A stretch of 64,000 nt of DNA from Ascidia mentula (GCA_947561715.1 OX387200.1:22658201-22722200); one strand, 5' to 3'. Positions 48,001 through 59,988 are shown, counted from the first letter of the stretch. Notes: generated from the letters alone by a model not told the origin. Numbers and translations: made by a program.

Positions 48001-51000
48001 TTCAATTGTTTCAGGCAATCCGGACCATTGATCCCGACCATCCTCTGGCAAAGTTAATAGAAAAAGGTCGTGCTGCAAATGCTGCCAAGCAATACCAGCA
48101 GATGGTCGATACTGTTTATAAATATTACAACCAGCAATGCGATGGAGGTACATCTATTTATGATTATTTTAATGATAACTTACTTTTTCTACATGTCAGG
48201 TCCTGCCAGTGCACAACAGGTCGAACCACCTCCTTTACCTCCATTTGAAACGATGACAACACAGTTTTCAACAGACATAGATTTGTCCCATTGTCCTGAT
48301 CATCAGTTCATACCTCCACCTCCTGGTGAAGATGTACACATGGCTCCTCCACTTAACATCCCGATCCCATCATGGGATGGGCCTGAACAAATTGTTCCAC
48401 CTCCACCTGATGTGCAACCAGTAGTTGAAGCCATCGCCAGGTTGGCCATTTTATCTTTCCTATAGTTGTGTAGTAACTCTATATGCTGTAGAAAAGTTGC
48501 ACAGGAGGGGGAGCAAACAGAAATGTCTCTTGCAATGCAAGACCAACCTAACCTTGCCTTCCTCCGACCCTGGCATGAATTGCATCCTTATTACAAGTAC
48601 AGGAAGATAGCTTGGACCCAAGCACTGCAGCCTCCTCCACCACCAGGTATCCTTTTCCAATATTTTATCATTATTCAACTTTTGTGCCAATGTTTAGAAA
48701 TGAAACAAAATGGTTCTGGAACTGGAAATGTTGAATCACTGCATGATGAGGTAAACATGATTTTAAAGTTGTGTGAAAAATTATATTGAAAACTTTTGTG
48801 TGTAGAGTCGAAATTTGTAACATTTAAACTTGTCATATATTTAAAGGTATTTTTGTGCATCTGTTTTGAGAGAGGTTTTTGAAAATTGATTTGTTCTGTA
48901 GAACGTTGTTGATGAAGGGTTGAATAAATCGTCGACACCAATTTCCTTCTCGATAAAGCAGAGAAGTGAAACAAACCAGAAAAAACTTCCAGTTCCATCG
49001 ACGAAAGCAAGTAAAGTATTGGCTGAAAGTGACGATGATGACGACTCACAACAAAAAGGTTATTTGAAACTGATTGTAGTTTTATCAAATTTTCAATATT
49101 AAGTGGAAAACTAACCAATGATTACTTTCTTGCAACTTCAATTTAAATTTATCACCAGATGCAACTTCCAATGAAAATCAAAAGGTTAGGAGAAGATTTA
49201 CAGAAGAACCAGAGACACAAATTCTTTGTGTTAAAGAAAATTCTGCAAAAAGTTTACTCGAGGAGGTATCGGTTGCCTCCAATACTGATGAATGGCCCAA
49301 ACCAAAACAAGGTATCAAATATTTTTGTATTATTAAAAATGTTCATGTTTTTTCATAAGACTGCTAGCTATTTTTCCTGATGTATGTGTTTGTTGTGTTG
49401 ATGCTTCGTAAGTGCCAGGGCCGGGAACTTTAGTGTGTGCAGTTGAGAATCGTGGCATTCTTGAGCGAAAACTAGATGATATTGCATATCTGGTGACAGG
49501 GATGCAAGGGTCATATGCCCCAGGTGGTGGGCCCTCACGTGGTCGGAAGTGATTTAACGGAAATCTGGATGACTGACTTCTACAAGAAAAATGTTGCTTA
49601 AATTAGGAATTAAACCAAACTGAAAATAGAAGTTGCCTGAAAGCACTGTTGCCATTTGGGTGTGCTGTTGTTCCCTTTTGTGCCACTAGTTGTTCTGCAG
49701 TGTTGTATTGCCATGGCGGGACATTAAGATCTTTGTCCTGGAACAAATAATGTCCTAACTAAGACTTTATATGTCTGATTAAATTACTTGAAATCCTGGG
49801 GGTGTTTTTGCTCTCCCAGAGCTATGAAAGGAATATGTAGCTCTTCTCCTTTGCAGTTCGTTAATGAAATCTTTATGCTGGTAAAGTCCAGGCAAAAGCA
49901 AAGTACCTTTTCTTGATATACCAGGTTCATGCTTTCGACCTTGACCTGTTTGTGAATAGCTGTTAGCCATACTGCTGAATTGAGACCAAGTTTAAAACCC
50001 ACAAACTGACTGTCAGAAAAACCATTTGATTAATCTGGTAAACAATATTTACCCATCACCTTACCTGCAAAGTTGTATGTTGCCTGTATTGGATTCATTT
50101 GTTCTTCACTGAGGAAGTCCCTGTAAGCATAGTGTCCTGGAACTGGGGTTTCTTTCACTAGAACCCTCCACCATTCACGTTTTGAGACAGGAGTTTCATA
50201 ATCTTCACGGGGATTCTGCAGCAGAATCTGTTTAATTTGTGCTAACTAAATTAAATTTAAATTACCTTCCTTCCCTTTGTATATGCTGAATATACTCTTG
50301 TTTGTGTGATGTTGTTTATTTGAGGTAAAGTCTTGGGCTTATTGATGTTACCTTTCTTCTTCAAAGAACCATTAAAATTATTTTTTGGTACTTTAATTGC
50401 ATCAGGAACACTTCTGTCCAACTGTGATTTACTCATTTTAGCAGTTAAGACAATAAAATTCTCCAAGGCATATTGTTGTTATGTTTGACTATGACATCAC
50501 AAGTGGTCTTATTGCATAAACTAAGAAGTAGTGTTCCCATTCTATGTTGGTTGTCCTGCAAGTTTTTGATTGAAGCTGGGCCAAATACACTCAACCAGAT
50601 GGAGCCAAGGCTAATTTTGCTTTTCTAATGAAAAGGCTGCTGTTGCTATGTGAATTTTACAATTTACAAACAATTACCCAGTGTAAAAGATACAGAATAA
50701 AATCAGTGTTGTAATGACAATGAAAATACTGCTCATTATTATGCAACAATGGACTTATAACAAATGTAAACTTGTGACATGGTTTTCTGCAACATAGCGT
50801 TTCATATTATCGTAAATCAACTTTGAAACCTTTAATTATCTATTGACTGAATTTTTAGAAATCACAGAAAAAGATTCAAATGTAGAAGAAACGAATCCCC
50901 CAAAATTATCCAACTTCACAGCAGTGACATCTAGTGGCCAACTTGCATCGGTTTCATTATTGAGACAAAAACAACAAGCACGAAGAATAAAGGCTCTACA

Positions 51001-54000
51001 ATTCCTTGAGTCTAAGAAACAAGAGGTAATGGACCTTTTTTTGTAAAACTTTAAAGAATTGGTTTAATTTATGCAGGCAACTATTCAAAAACAATCAGAA
51101 ACGGACGAGGAGACAATTGCAGCAAATGAAGATATATTCGACCTTTCTAACTCTCCAAAATTGGGCATGGTAACTTTCTCATGATTTTGATTCAGTTGCA
51201 ACACAAAAATCAGGATTAAAGTATTATTTTTCTCATGCGTTGCATCTGCCTAGACCAATAATAAGCAGGTTTGATAGCTGTGGGTATAATCCATCTAAAT
51301 ATTTTCTGTTTTCAAGCAAAAAGTTTCTTTCAGAATAATTCTGCTGTTCTTGTTTTTTCACAGGTGCCAATAAATGAAGACTTGCACTCATCCGTTCCAT
51401 TGATTTCTACCTCTGGCTCATCCACACCAACATACTCATCAAAAAGGTGCTGTTTTTATTTAATTCAGTGGATCCCAACCTAAGGCTCACGGGCCCCCAA
51501 CCCCAAGCGTCGATGGGGGGGGGGCTTCCAGTAAGTTTTTGATATTTTTAGGTTATTTTCATTTAAAGTTTGGTTTCCAATGTTCCCAGCCTATTACGTC
51601 ACTTCCATCTGTTTAGGGAAATTTGCTTAAAATATAACGTGTTTGAATTTCTCTTTGTGGGGCAAAGTAAACGAATGAATGAAAAAGAAAAATATGTATG
51701 CGTAAAGTTTTACACATCACCTGTGGTGCGTCGTAAAAAGTGTTAACGTGAGAGTGTTGTTTGTACCCCATAATATATTGGTTAACAAGCTTCTTGATCG
51801 GCGATTTATGTAACCGTCGATCGGAACAACTATAGACGAAACATGGTTTTAAATAAATGTTTTCGCGACAAACTCGGGAGTCGATTTTCTCCACACAAAC
51901 GATAAAATCTTCCTTCTTCACGTTCGTCACCAACGTAATTTCCCTTGTGTTGCGTAATGGTAGGCCGCGAATACGAGACAAACGAAACAGCGTGTTCTTT
52001 GAGTGTTATCAGAAAGGAAATGCGCCTTTATTTTTGCTGCGTTTTAAAACGGCGAAAGTCGAAAAGACGGATGCAATTGTGTGGTTAAATTGAAAAGGTC
52101 AGGGGTCCTCGGAATGTTAAATTAAACAGAAGTTGCATACCTCGTGACACTGGGTTACCAAACATCTTGCTCAAGCATTTTTAATTACTATTTATGACAG
52201 TGGCTCTTGACCTTTTCCCACTTCCAGTGTAAACGGATTCCTTATTTACCACTGGTTTATATTTTAACTAAGAATTTAATCATTGCATTTTCGATATATC
52301 TGTTGTAATTTTTCCCTTTTTCTACCGCATGGCATTACCAATTGCCAATAAATGTACGACACACAGTGAATACAGATCAATATATTTCCTTTCCATCTAG
52401 TTTTGATATTTCGGTACCGACTAATTACCCCACCTACATCACTATAATTTCACACTCCGGTAAGAACCACTGATGTCGTCACTCTATGTATATTGAATGG
52501 AATTTATTTGCTGCAGAATAGCGCGGAAGCGTCACAAGCATGGATCACGTGATAGATCAACGTCACCGAAGCGAAAACACAAGTAAATGGTTATTTTTAT
52601 CTTTTTCTATTATTATTTATATTAAATTTGTTCCAGACGTTCTCGAAAGCATATGGATCGTAGAAGAGAAAATGGAAAAAAGAAAAAGAAGAGAAAGAAG
52701 GTGAAAATGGGAGGGAGTGACAGGTACAACATGTATTAATTATAAGATTAACCCTGAACAAACAGTCAGTGGAAACGATTATGGCATTACCTTCGCCTAC
52801 TTAAGAGAACGTCCTTCAATCAAAATGTAAAATCCACCCAAGTTCGTGTAGCCTAGCTCGTGCCCACCGCTAGATGGAATGGCGGAACATCCATAAAGAT
52901 TTGCCGCTGCGAACGAAATTGTGCGAAAGCGAGAGATTGTTGCGTGACGTCATAGAAGGCGCTTAGGTCGTGCGCGAGTGCTCATGCGTAGGAATGGAAA
53001 ACATTGTAAAACTGGTTTAGCATAATGTTGCATTAAACAGGGGACAAAAAGTGAACAAGTGCAATAAATGGATTTTATGTTAATTTAAGCTGGAGACACA
53101 TGGCCGCTGTTCGACCTACTATGTCTTATTAGTTGTGCAATAACAAACAGTTACTGGGACAGGGTGTTCTTGTTGTTACAGCATTTGTGATCGCTAACGT
53201 GATGCATGAACTTTTGAAAACACGACAGAGACAAACCGTTAGTTTAGCATTGTCGTTTTGTCCACTCACAGCAAAAGATGGAAATAGGTTAATTGAATTT
53301 TGGCCGACCAAATTAGCTGATTATGCAACACAGTTATTCTGTCATAGAACCACTTTTTGCCCGACAGTAGCGTTGCCTATGAGTTCGCGTCATAAATGAT
53401 TTATTTAATTCACCACAATCAACCACTAATGTATTTTTCGCAATATAGTTCGTAACTAAAAACCATTCCCGTTTCCCGTCTTATCGAAGTACTGAGTTAT
53501 GTCGTTTCTGCTATACCCTATGGTCTTCTGTTAATTAGGGACAAATAAGCCTTTGGTTTGTGACGTCACAATGACATATTTTTGTGTGATGCAAAACCCT
53601 GTCTTGACCTTTGAGGTAACGTAATCTGTGGATTCTCCTATGTTTGAAACTATTCGATATCTGTAAAAAAAGGCGCCTTCTCCCATCTAAACAATGCATT
53701 TTTTCGACGCAAGCGCCTTGCGTGATGTCCTTTTCTCCTCAGCGCAAAAGGTTCACGATTTTTGGTCGCCGTTACTTTTCGTGCAGTTTTCTACACTTTT
53801 TAGTTGACGTAGAACCGTAAAACTTTGGATATATGTTTGTTGTAGATGTACCTTTAGTTATACGCACGGTTGTCATGGCCGTGTCATATGCACTTTAAGC
53901 GACCGCATGTGTCGGTTAAGCTGGTTGATGACGTTGCACATATGCCTTGCCATCTCCCTTCTGTCGGCTGGTAATGCGCCATATTGCTGATTATTATTCA

Positions 54001-54539
54001 TAACATTTTTGAATTGTTTTCAAAAACTACATCTGAAAGCAGAATTGTTATTTATTTGTGTGACGAGATAATGGGTTTGTGATGACACAATTGGATGTAA
54101 GATGTACGTTATTGATTAAAATGACGGTGGAAATATTTTACAGAGAGGACGGAGGACGAACATCTAGTTCCAGTGTAAGTGAATTATGTTGCCGAATTAT
54201 GTATTTTGTAACAAATCTCTTTGATATTTCATTCGTTTTATTCAGGCGAAATCGTCGGGTAGTGAATGCGAACGTGAAGGTGAGTGGGAGGCCATGACAT
54301 TTTAAACAACAATTGAATGGGATTCGCTGCAGCCGTCCGCATTAATATTTAATTTAAAGATTTCTATGGTAATCACATGAATCGATAAACGTACGAAACA
54401 TTGTGAGAATAGTTGATTTTTTGTCCCTGACCGCACCTGAATCAACTCGTTTTTTTTGACAGATGTTGCTGATGACGTCATAAAGACCATGACAAACGTG
54501 GATTGTTTAAAAAGCGACGGCGAAATAGAAAGCGATTAA
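45058..54539 (+). CDS. SFSWAP: Splicing factor SFSWAP (suppressor of white-apricot homolog)
   Basis: Long form exons: 45058-45098, 45127-45265, 45722-45897, 46105-46174, 46761-46854, 47258-47436, 47489-47650, 47709-47768, 47827-47925, 48015-48147, 48200-48440, 48492-48646, 48698-48750, 48902-49058, 49159-49311, 50859-51025, 51077-51169, 51364-51446, 52517-52582, 52637-52723, 54144-54174, 54246-54279, 54463-54539; 849 residues, all phases consistent. Blocks in order: [13 protein letters not shown] (N-terminal SWAP domain), [14 protein letters not shown], a first SURP module ([14 protein letters not shown]...[14 protein letters not shown]), [23 protein letters not shown], a Pro-rich linker, [20 protein letters not shown]...[15 protein letters not shown] (second SURP), and a basic, short RS-like tail. 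SFSWAP regulates alternative splicing in the nucleus. Exons 1-2 give about 60 N-terminal residues ([17 protein letters not shown]) not known to me from SFSWAP; exon 3 has no in-frame Met, so some upstream exon is required. Confidence 0.93.
49419..49552 (+). CDS. SFSWAP: Possible alternative terminal exon of SFSWAP (short form, about 681 residues)
   Basis: Acceptor GTGCCAG at 49411-49418 leads into a frame that, joined in phase 1 to exon 15 (ending at 49311), encodes [18 protein letters not shown] and a further 26 residues ending in [11 protein letters not shown] and TGA. Exon 16 of the long form joins in the same phase. Use of this exon would keep both SURP modules and lose the basic/RS-like tail. 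It could also be a cryptic exon or a constitutive end of most transcripts; transcript data are needed to tell. Confidence 0.55.
49779..50436 (-). CDS. STPG4: STPG4-like sperm-tail PG-rich protein, nested in an SFSWAP intron
   Basis: Three exons: 50436-50266, 50215-50065, 49945-49779; phases agree and give 162 residues. The protein has the spaced P-G-x-Y units of STPG proteins: [62 protein letters not shown]4 (GSE) is expressed in mammalian gonads and early embryos; its role is poorly defined, and STPG relatives are sperm-tail or ciliary proteins. The gene lies entirely in the SFSWAP intron 49312-50858 on the opposite strand, and its 3' end faces the short-form terminal exon. The third acceptor (ACAAACAG at 49953-49946) was chosen because only it keeps frame; the Met used opens [10 protein letters not shown]. 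Family assignment is good, orthology moderate. Confidence 0.65.
51475..52110. mobile_element. hAT-like remnant in an SFSWAP intron
   Basis: CAGTGGATCCCAACCTAAGG at about 51476 resembles hAT 5' termini (CAGTGGTTCCCAACC). The matching right end is not clear. Open frames inside (for example the 122-codon minus-strand frame at 51981-51613) show no transposase motif. Confidence 0.3.
53549..53890. repeat. Dispersed repeat B, copy 1 (SFSWAP intron)
   Basis: About 340 bp directly repeated at 56232-56553: shared GGTTTGTGACGTCACA, GTTTGAAACTATTCGATATC, ACAATGCATTTTTTCGACGC, TTTTTGGTCGCCG and CATGGCCGTGTCA blocks in the same order and orientation. Confidence 0.85.
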
Positions 54540-54871
54540 GTTTCTTTGAAATATTCATCGTTTGGGATAAAATTTCGTCGCAGAATCCGAGGGATGCGGC
54601 AAAAGAGTCGGTCGCGGTCACATGTTTACAAAACGCGCCAATGTATTATGACGTTTTTTTGGGGGGGTAACTGCATAATTTACGATGTCCATATTGCACT
54701 GCGGAATCTATCATAATTATCTGCTGTTGTGTATTTCGTTCTTCTTTCCGGCGATCTTCTGCTCCTAAACTACACATAAGGAAAAGTAAACCTTTTTTCC
54801 AAAGCTTGTTTTATTGAAACAACGACAACGTAACACAAAACATTTCGACAATCAAATTTATGTGAATGGTT
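54540..54871. other. Convergent 3' ends of SFSWAP and the LF precursor
   Basis: Contains a minus-strand AATAAA at 54815-54810, 57 bases beyond the LF precursor stop, and a G-run after a T-run at about 54654-54667. No further gene. Confidence 0.5.
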
Positions 54872-55625
54872 TTATTTGAAAAGTGTCATCATTTGTGGGT
54901 TTCGTTTGAACAAAGAGGAAATGGGGTCACGTTTAAAAAGGGACATCATGTCGGAACGACGAAAGAGCGAAGACATAGGGGAACGTTTAAACAAACCGGC
55001 AAGTTGACTACGTAAGTCGCGATCGTCCCCTCGACGAAAAAGTGCTCCAATCGCTCGTTGGTTTGACGACAATTCATCGGGTTCTTGATCAAACGAAGTT
55101 TTTGTGAACATTTCGTCCAGACCAGATTCCAATGTTCTTGCCTCCTTTTTGCTCTGAGAATTTTCGAAAATCTTTCGCACAAGCTCAGCCATAATTCGTG
55201 ACAAGTAATCCTGCCCGTCGTCCAATTCGTCTGGAAGAAAATTTTCTATTATGATGCAATTAGGTTTAAGAGTTGAATGGGTTTAAATTCATGACGAAGA
55301 AATAGTTATTGTGAAAAAAAATGGTTGATCAGACTCACCTAAATTGTACTTTTCAGTATTTTCATCTGTGAATGCTCCGTCGTCATCTTCGTGATTCCGT
55401 CCCTCAGCCAAGTTCTGAAAGTTAACATAGATTATCAGACCAACAAATGGATATATATGTTTAGTTTTACCTTGCTTGGTGATCCAGTTCCCTGCAATGG
55501 TAAACCTGAAACAAATTTGTAGTTTTTATTAAACTAACATGTTCACCTTGACATTGAATACTACCTTCAACCGCCATCCCAAATATGAAAAGTAAAATAA
55601 ACATCAACGTGGTTGCTTGAAACAT
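54872..55625 (-). CDS. LF-type neuropeptide precursor with six Leu-Phe peptides
   Basis: Four exons: 55625-55565, 55505-55471, 55414-55339, 55230-54872; phases agree, 176 residues. Residues 1-20 are a clear signal peptide (MFQATTLMFILLFIFGMAVEG). An acidic spacer follows. The C-terminal third is a run of short peptides each ending in Leu-Phe and followed by basic cleavage sites: AIGALF-RR, GDDRDLRSQLAGLF-KR, SPMSSLF-RR, SDMMSLF-KR, DPISSLF-KR and NPQMMTLF-K at the end. None has a C-terminal Gly for amidation. In Ciona a family of neural peptides ending in LF has been described; this precursor fits that family, but the peptides differ from those I remember (such as FQSLF or YNSMGLF), so it is either the counterpart in another species or a paralogue. 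Products would be secreted by neurons. A TATA box lies 59 bases upstream. Confidence 0.85.
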
Positions 55626-55683
55626 CTTCGGTTATCACTGTGCTACCTTCAAATAGACGATAGCGCTCTTTCCATTGTTGGCC

Positions 55684-55689
55684 TTTATA
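55684..55689 (-). promoter_or_regulatory. TATA box of the LF precursor gene
   Basis: On the minus strand CACCTTATAAAGGCC, about 59 bases before the ATG, predicts a start site near 55655 and a leader of about 30 bases. Confidence 0.6.
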
Positions 55690-56231
55690 AGGTGCGCGGT
55701 AGAAAAAATAATGCAGTGACAGGTTTCGATCAATATCCACCATGAAACTCGAACCCACAGCATCTGCTTTTACCGGCAAACCGTGGCATCCAGAAAATCA
55801 CTTAATTTTGTTGCTTGGATTGGAAAGGTTTTCATACTTATTCGGTTGCTACTAAAAAACTTGTGTTTGGGATATTACTGTATTGTGTTGCACAACTTTT
55901 TAACGCAGAAACATCTAAAGGCACAAGGTGTATCGCATTTTTTTGTGTAACGCTACCATCTGGATGATTCACAACCTTAAAACCTGATCAAGAACTTCGC
56001 AAATTAAGTTAATGATAATAAATCTTACTCTTTTTATTAAGGCTCATATACTTTTGAAGGCTATTTTATCGTTATTATTGATCACGCAGCTTCAACTCTA
56101 ACACAGTTTGTGCATTATATCGAACCCCGGAATTTCCAGCAAATTTGCCAACAACAAAACTATTTGCGACTTTCCATCCCTCGGGGCTTCCTTGTGCTGT
56201 TGTTGTAACAACCCCCTCTTCCGATAATCAG

Positions 56232-56553
56232 AGCCTATGGTTTGTGACGTCACAGTGACATATTTTTGTATGATGCAAAACCTTTGATGTAACGTAATTG
56301 ATGCATGGATTCTCATATGTTTGAAACTATTCGATATCTGCAATATAAGGCGCCCTTCTCCTATGTGAACAATGCATTTTTTCGACGCGAGGGCCTTGAA
56401 TGGCGTTAAATTTGCTACAGCGAAAAAGGTTTACGATTTTTGGTCGCCGCTACTTTTCGTGCAGTTTTCTACATTTTTTAGTTGACATAGAACCGTAAAA
56501 CCTTTGAATGTATGCTTGTTGTTTTACGAAAAGCTGCCATGGCCGTGTCACAT
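56232..56553. repeat. Dispersed repeat B, copy 2
   Basis: Direct copy of 53549-53890, about 80-85% alike by eye with several small gaps. The two copies flank the end of SFSWAP and the whole LF precursor gene. Confidence 0.85.
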
Positions 56554-58127
56554 GAAACCTTGATAGGAAGTTCGACTTTCCCGACCCATATCTTTGTACG
56601 TAAAGATTCAGAAAGTATTCAATAAAGTTTTTGAATTTCCAAATTCATTTGTGTTTTTGTTTTGATTTTAAAGAAAATATTGTACTTGGCCGTAAAACTT
56701 TTACGACCAACAGTAAAAACAAGATTGGTGTTGATTTTGATAATTTATTTTTCACGATACCGATGCCACCAGCTTCTTGCACCAAACTTATTTCAAAATC
56801 ATTAAAATTCATACTTTCCCCCGACAATAGAAATCCTCCATTCATTTGCGTAATCATGACGACTCCCATCTCCATATTTTGATTTGATTTGAGTTTTCTT
56901 TCTTTCTTTCCAAGACAAATAAAGAAAAATCAAAATGGGAATAGCTCTAAACTATTCTAGTTGTGCGCAGGGCGTATAAGTGATGCGAAGTCACAAGTTT
57001 TTCGATTTGAAAGCTCGAAGGTTTGGGTTTGACAAATACAACACAAAAAAGCTATAAATTGGACAAAACTATTGCAGACTGGTCAAACACATGATCTGTT
57101 GGTACCAAGATACCCTGACAGGCTGTCGATCGGTATCGCAAGTTATATTTCTATGCCAGCAGGTCGAAACAACGATCATGCAGATAGCTCAGTTGATGTT
57201 TACACACAGAAATTGTATTTTGCATTATCAGTTTCCGTAACTGTCATGGGTGTGGAACAGCAACAAAAATGTTATAGTTACGTAACTCAAAGGTCTATAT
57301 CAATAAGTGTAGTACAAAGGTTAAAAAGTAAAACTTATAAAAAATAACATACCTCAAAACAAAATTAATTAATGTGCAATTGGAAAAGGTCCATGCTCGT
57401 GTTGATTTGCTAATAGGTCTTGGTAATCCTGAACTTCGTACTATCTTGTGTTTAGGTAGCATTTTTCCAATTGCAAAGGTGATTTTACTGTTTCAGAACT
57501 GGACCAGTGTGACAAATACGTCACATTTCCAAATAAATTATGCAGTAAAACTGGTCCCAAATTATAACATTTCAAATTTTTGTCCCAAGATTTGGATAAC
57601 ACAGAGGAAAAAGCTTGTAAAGATACGGGTCTTCCAGATATCCTGCAATGATCACAACATGATTGATAAGAAAGATGAAACGTGAGGAAGGCAGCTTTAA
57701 ACCGATTGAAACGGAAATTTGTTACGACGGGTAAACGAAAGCAAATTTTTTGAAACGCCGTGTGGGAGTGTTTGGCTGAAAAGGAAACAACAGGTGGCCG
57801 TGGTTTGGAACGTATTGATTTGATTCGGGGATGCTTTTAGTTCTGAACGTTGTTCGCTCGTAACTAGTGCTGTAATGGACGACAATGGTGGCCTATGACG
57901 AAATAAAACTTTTCGTGGAACACCGCAGCCCCCTTCACGGCGCACAGTTTGAGAAACTCTACAAGCTGAGTCAAAGCAAGAATTTGTATTATTAAAACTT
58001 TGAGGTTCGGGTTTATAAGTTTTAAAGCACGGAATTATTCATGCACACTTTCGCCGTTTGTCTACTGACCAGCAGATAACTGACATCTTTTCATGGAGTT
58101 CTTTTGACGCGGTTACGATGTCATAAC
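56554..58127. other. Gene-poor interval with a hAT-like end
   Basis: No supported gene. At about 57960-57900 the minus strand reads GTTTCTCAAACTGTGCGCCG and GCGGTGTTCCACG, like hAT 5' ends. The segment 57728-57770 (CGGGTAA...AATTTTTTGAAACG-CG-TGTG) resembles the last 36 bases of the window, so a dispersed family is likely. Confidence 0.35.
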
Positions 58128-58563
58128 TAATGATGTGTTGCGCCGGATCTGGCCGGATCTGGCCGGATATTGACAAATTTTCAATACCCGGACCCGGCCG
58201 GATAATACACTTAATTTTACCGGATAGTTGGGAAAGCATTTTTGTCCTAAAAGCGGACAAACATTTCGCAAATTACTCGTTTTTGGGACCCAGTCTGTTA
58301 TACTCGCGACGTAAGATTTTTCTGTTATTTATAATTAAGGTTTTTCGTGACGTGTTATACCATATCAATAAATGTCCACGTTTATTTGTTCCACTCATGA
58401 CAGGCTAACCTTAACATAGCATTCTCGTTGGCAATCAAAAATTTTTGCCATAATACACGAATCGGTGTTAACAAACTGCCGGATCCAAATTATCCGGCCG
58501 GATTTGATTGATAACTATCCGGATCCGGCCGGGCCGGATAATTTGGAACTGGGAACATCACTA
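58128..58563. mobile_element. 436-bp hAT-type MITE rich in CCGGATC motifs
   Basis: Ends TAATGATGTGTTGC and GGGAACATCACTA are inverted relatives (TARTGATGT). The octamer GTCATAAC is identical on both sides (58120-58127 and 58564-58571). Near both ends GGCCGGAT/ATCCGGCC repeats occur in opposite orientation. Not coding. Confidence 0.85.
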
Positions 58564-59988
58564 GTCATAACCATTATATTCCATCACATAATACGGATCA
58601 GAGGGTAGTAAGCTCTGTATAATACGTGGTTTGTTAATCCGGTTTTGAAGTCTTCCAATAAAGCAAGGTAGTCCATGACAATTTGAACACTTTGGGTGCA
58701 TTTGGATCAGCTGTTACATCCTTCGTCCGAGGTAAATATTGTTCCATGCTTGTATTTTATCTCTCTTGAATAGTCGAAACCTTCGGATGGATTTTACTTT
58801 AACGGAATCTGGGTTCAAGGGAGCTTAATATAAGTTAATACCTGTTGAGGAACACAGAACTAAAGCTCGCACACTGAACAGCTGAAATACAACAAGGCGC
58901 AGGCAAAAACATCAAGGGTGTAATTACACGGAAGGCACGTTACGTTCAAAGTGCCAGCAATCCTTGCATACAAATCTGCACTAATTTATCAATGATTGTT
59001 TGCGTGCCAATGTAATAGTGATGAGGAAACTGCAATGGCGTTCTTCCTCTGCATAAAAACATGTTTTACGGTCATGGTGATGTTGTAAGCAAGGGAACAT
59101 CAAGACTTGCTATAGAAACTACTGGACAACACAATAACCTGGTTAATCCTACTAACGACGTTCTTCACAGAAACAAGGCTTTGACCGACGGCTTATCAGT
59201 TCTTCTTTTCCCACCTTGCGCGCATTTCAGTGTGTTACGCCATTAGTTTCACCGGGTTGAGCTCGGAGGGAAAGCGTGTGTTGCAAATATTTGGTAAAGC
59301 AGTCTTTCTAAATTATTGCCAACACCAGTGGCGGCTCGTAGCTAGAACAAGTGAGGATGCTGCTGTAGTAAGTTTCCAGCCTTTGTTTTGAAACATGATA
59401 TTGCCCTGTGCGAGTGACCGTGTACATATAATTATACATTTACGTGCATTCGGGGGAATTATCAAAAACTTTGCCAAACAATAAAAATGCAGCAGTGACT
59501 GTCACTTGTTGGACTCGTGGGCTTAAGATTTATACTCTGGGTATAAAACATAAACATCCCTCCTTCAAGGGAAATCCAACTGGAAATCCGAGAATCTGTG
59601 GATGGAGTTTTCGTGCAGTTTCATCCACAGATCATTGTAGTTTCTTTTCAAGTTGGGAGATGATTAATCCCAATGATTACACTGTGCAAGTTATATGGAG
59701 AGAATTAAAGATAAATTGGCTTGGTAGACTTGACACTATGTAAAGTTCCACTGTGCCCATACACTATTAGCCACTTACAAACATCGCAGAAAAGAGTAGT
59801 CAAATGCGAAAGTTTAGTAAACATTAGTCATTGCTTTATCCACAATAAATCTAAACCCAATTTGAAACAACAGTTAACATAGTTTGCAGTTGGACACGCT
59901 TGATTAAATCGTGACGTCACAACCAATCAACATTCGATAATTTGGCGCCGAGAGAAACGTTTTCCCAGTGTAAGTGGAAGTTTATGTT
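58564..59988. other. Gene-poor interval
   Basis: No supported gene. At 59334 CAGTGGCGGCTCGTAGCTAG looks like the terminus of a transposon whose other end is not seen. Confidence 0.35.

Noticed and set aside
49784-50002. Alternative frame with [13 protein letters not shown] start
   Set aside because: Only the other frame carries the PG-x-Y motifs and joins in phase to exon 2 of the STPG4-like gene.
51613-51981. 122-codon minus-strand frame in an SFSWAP intron
   Set aside because: No recognisable domain; lies in a hAT-like remnant.
56631-56882. Overlapping frames on both strands
   Set aside because: No splice context or recognisable motif; composition typical of AT-rich spacer.
57697-57945. 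82-codon minus-strand frame
   Set aside because: Overlaps a hAT-like terminus and a dispersed segment; no protein features.
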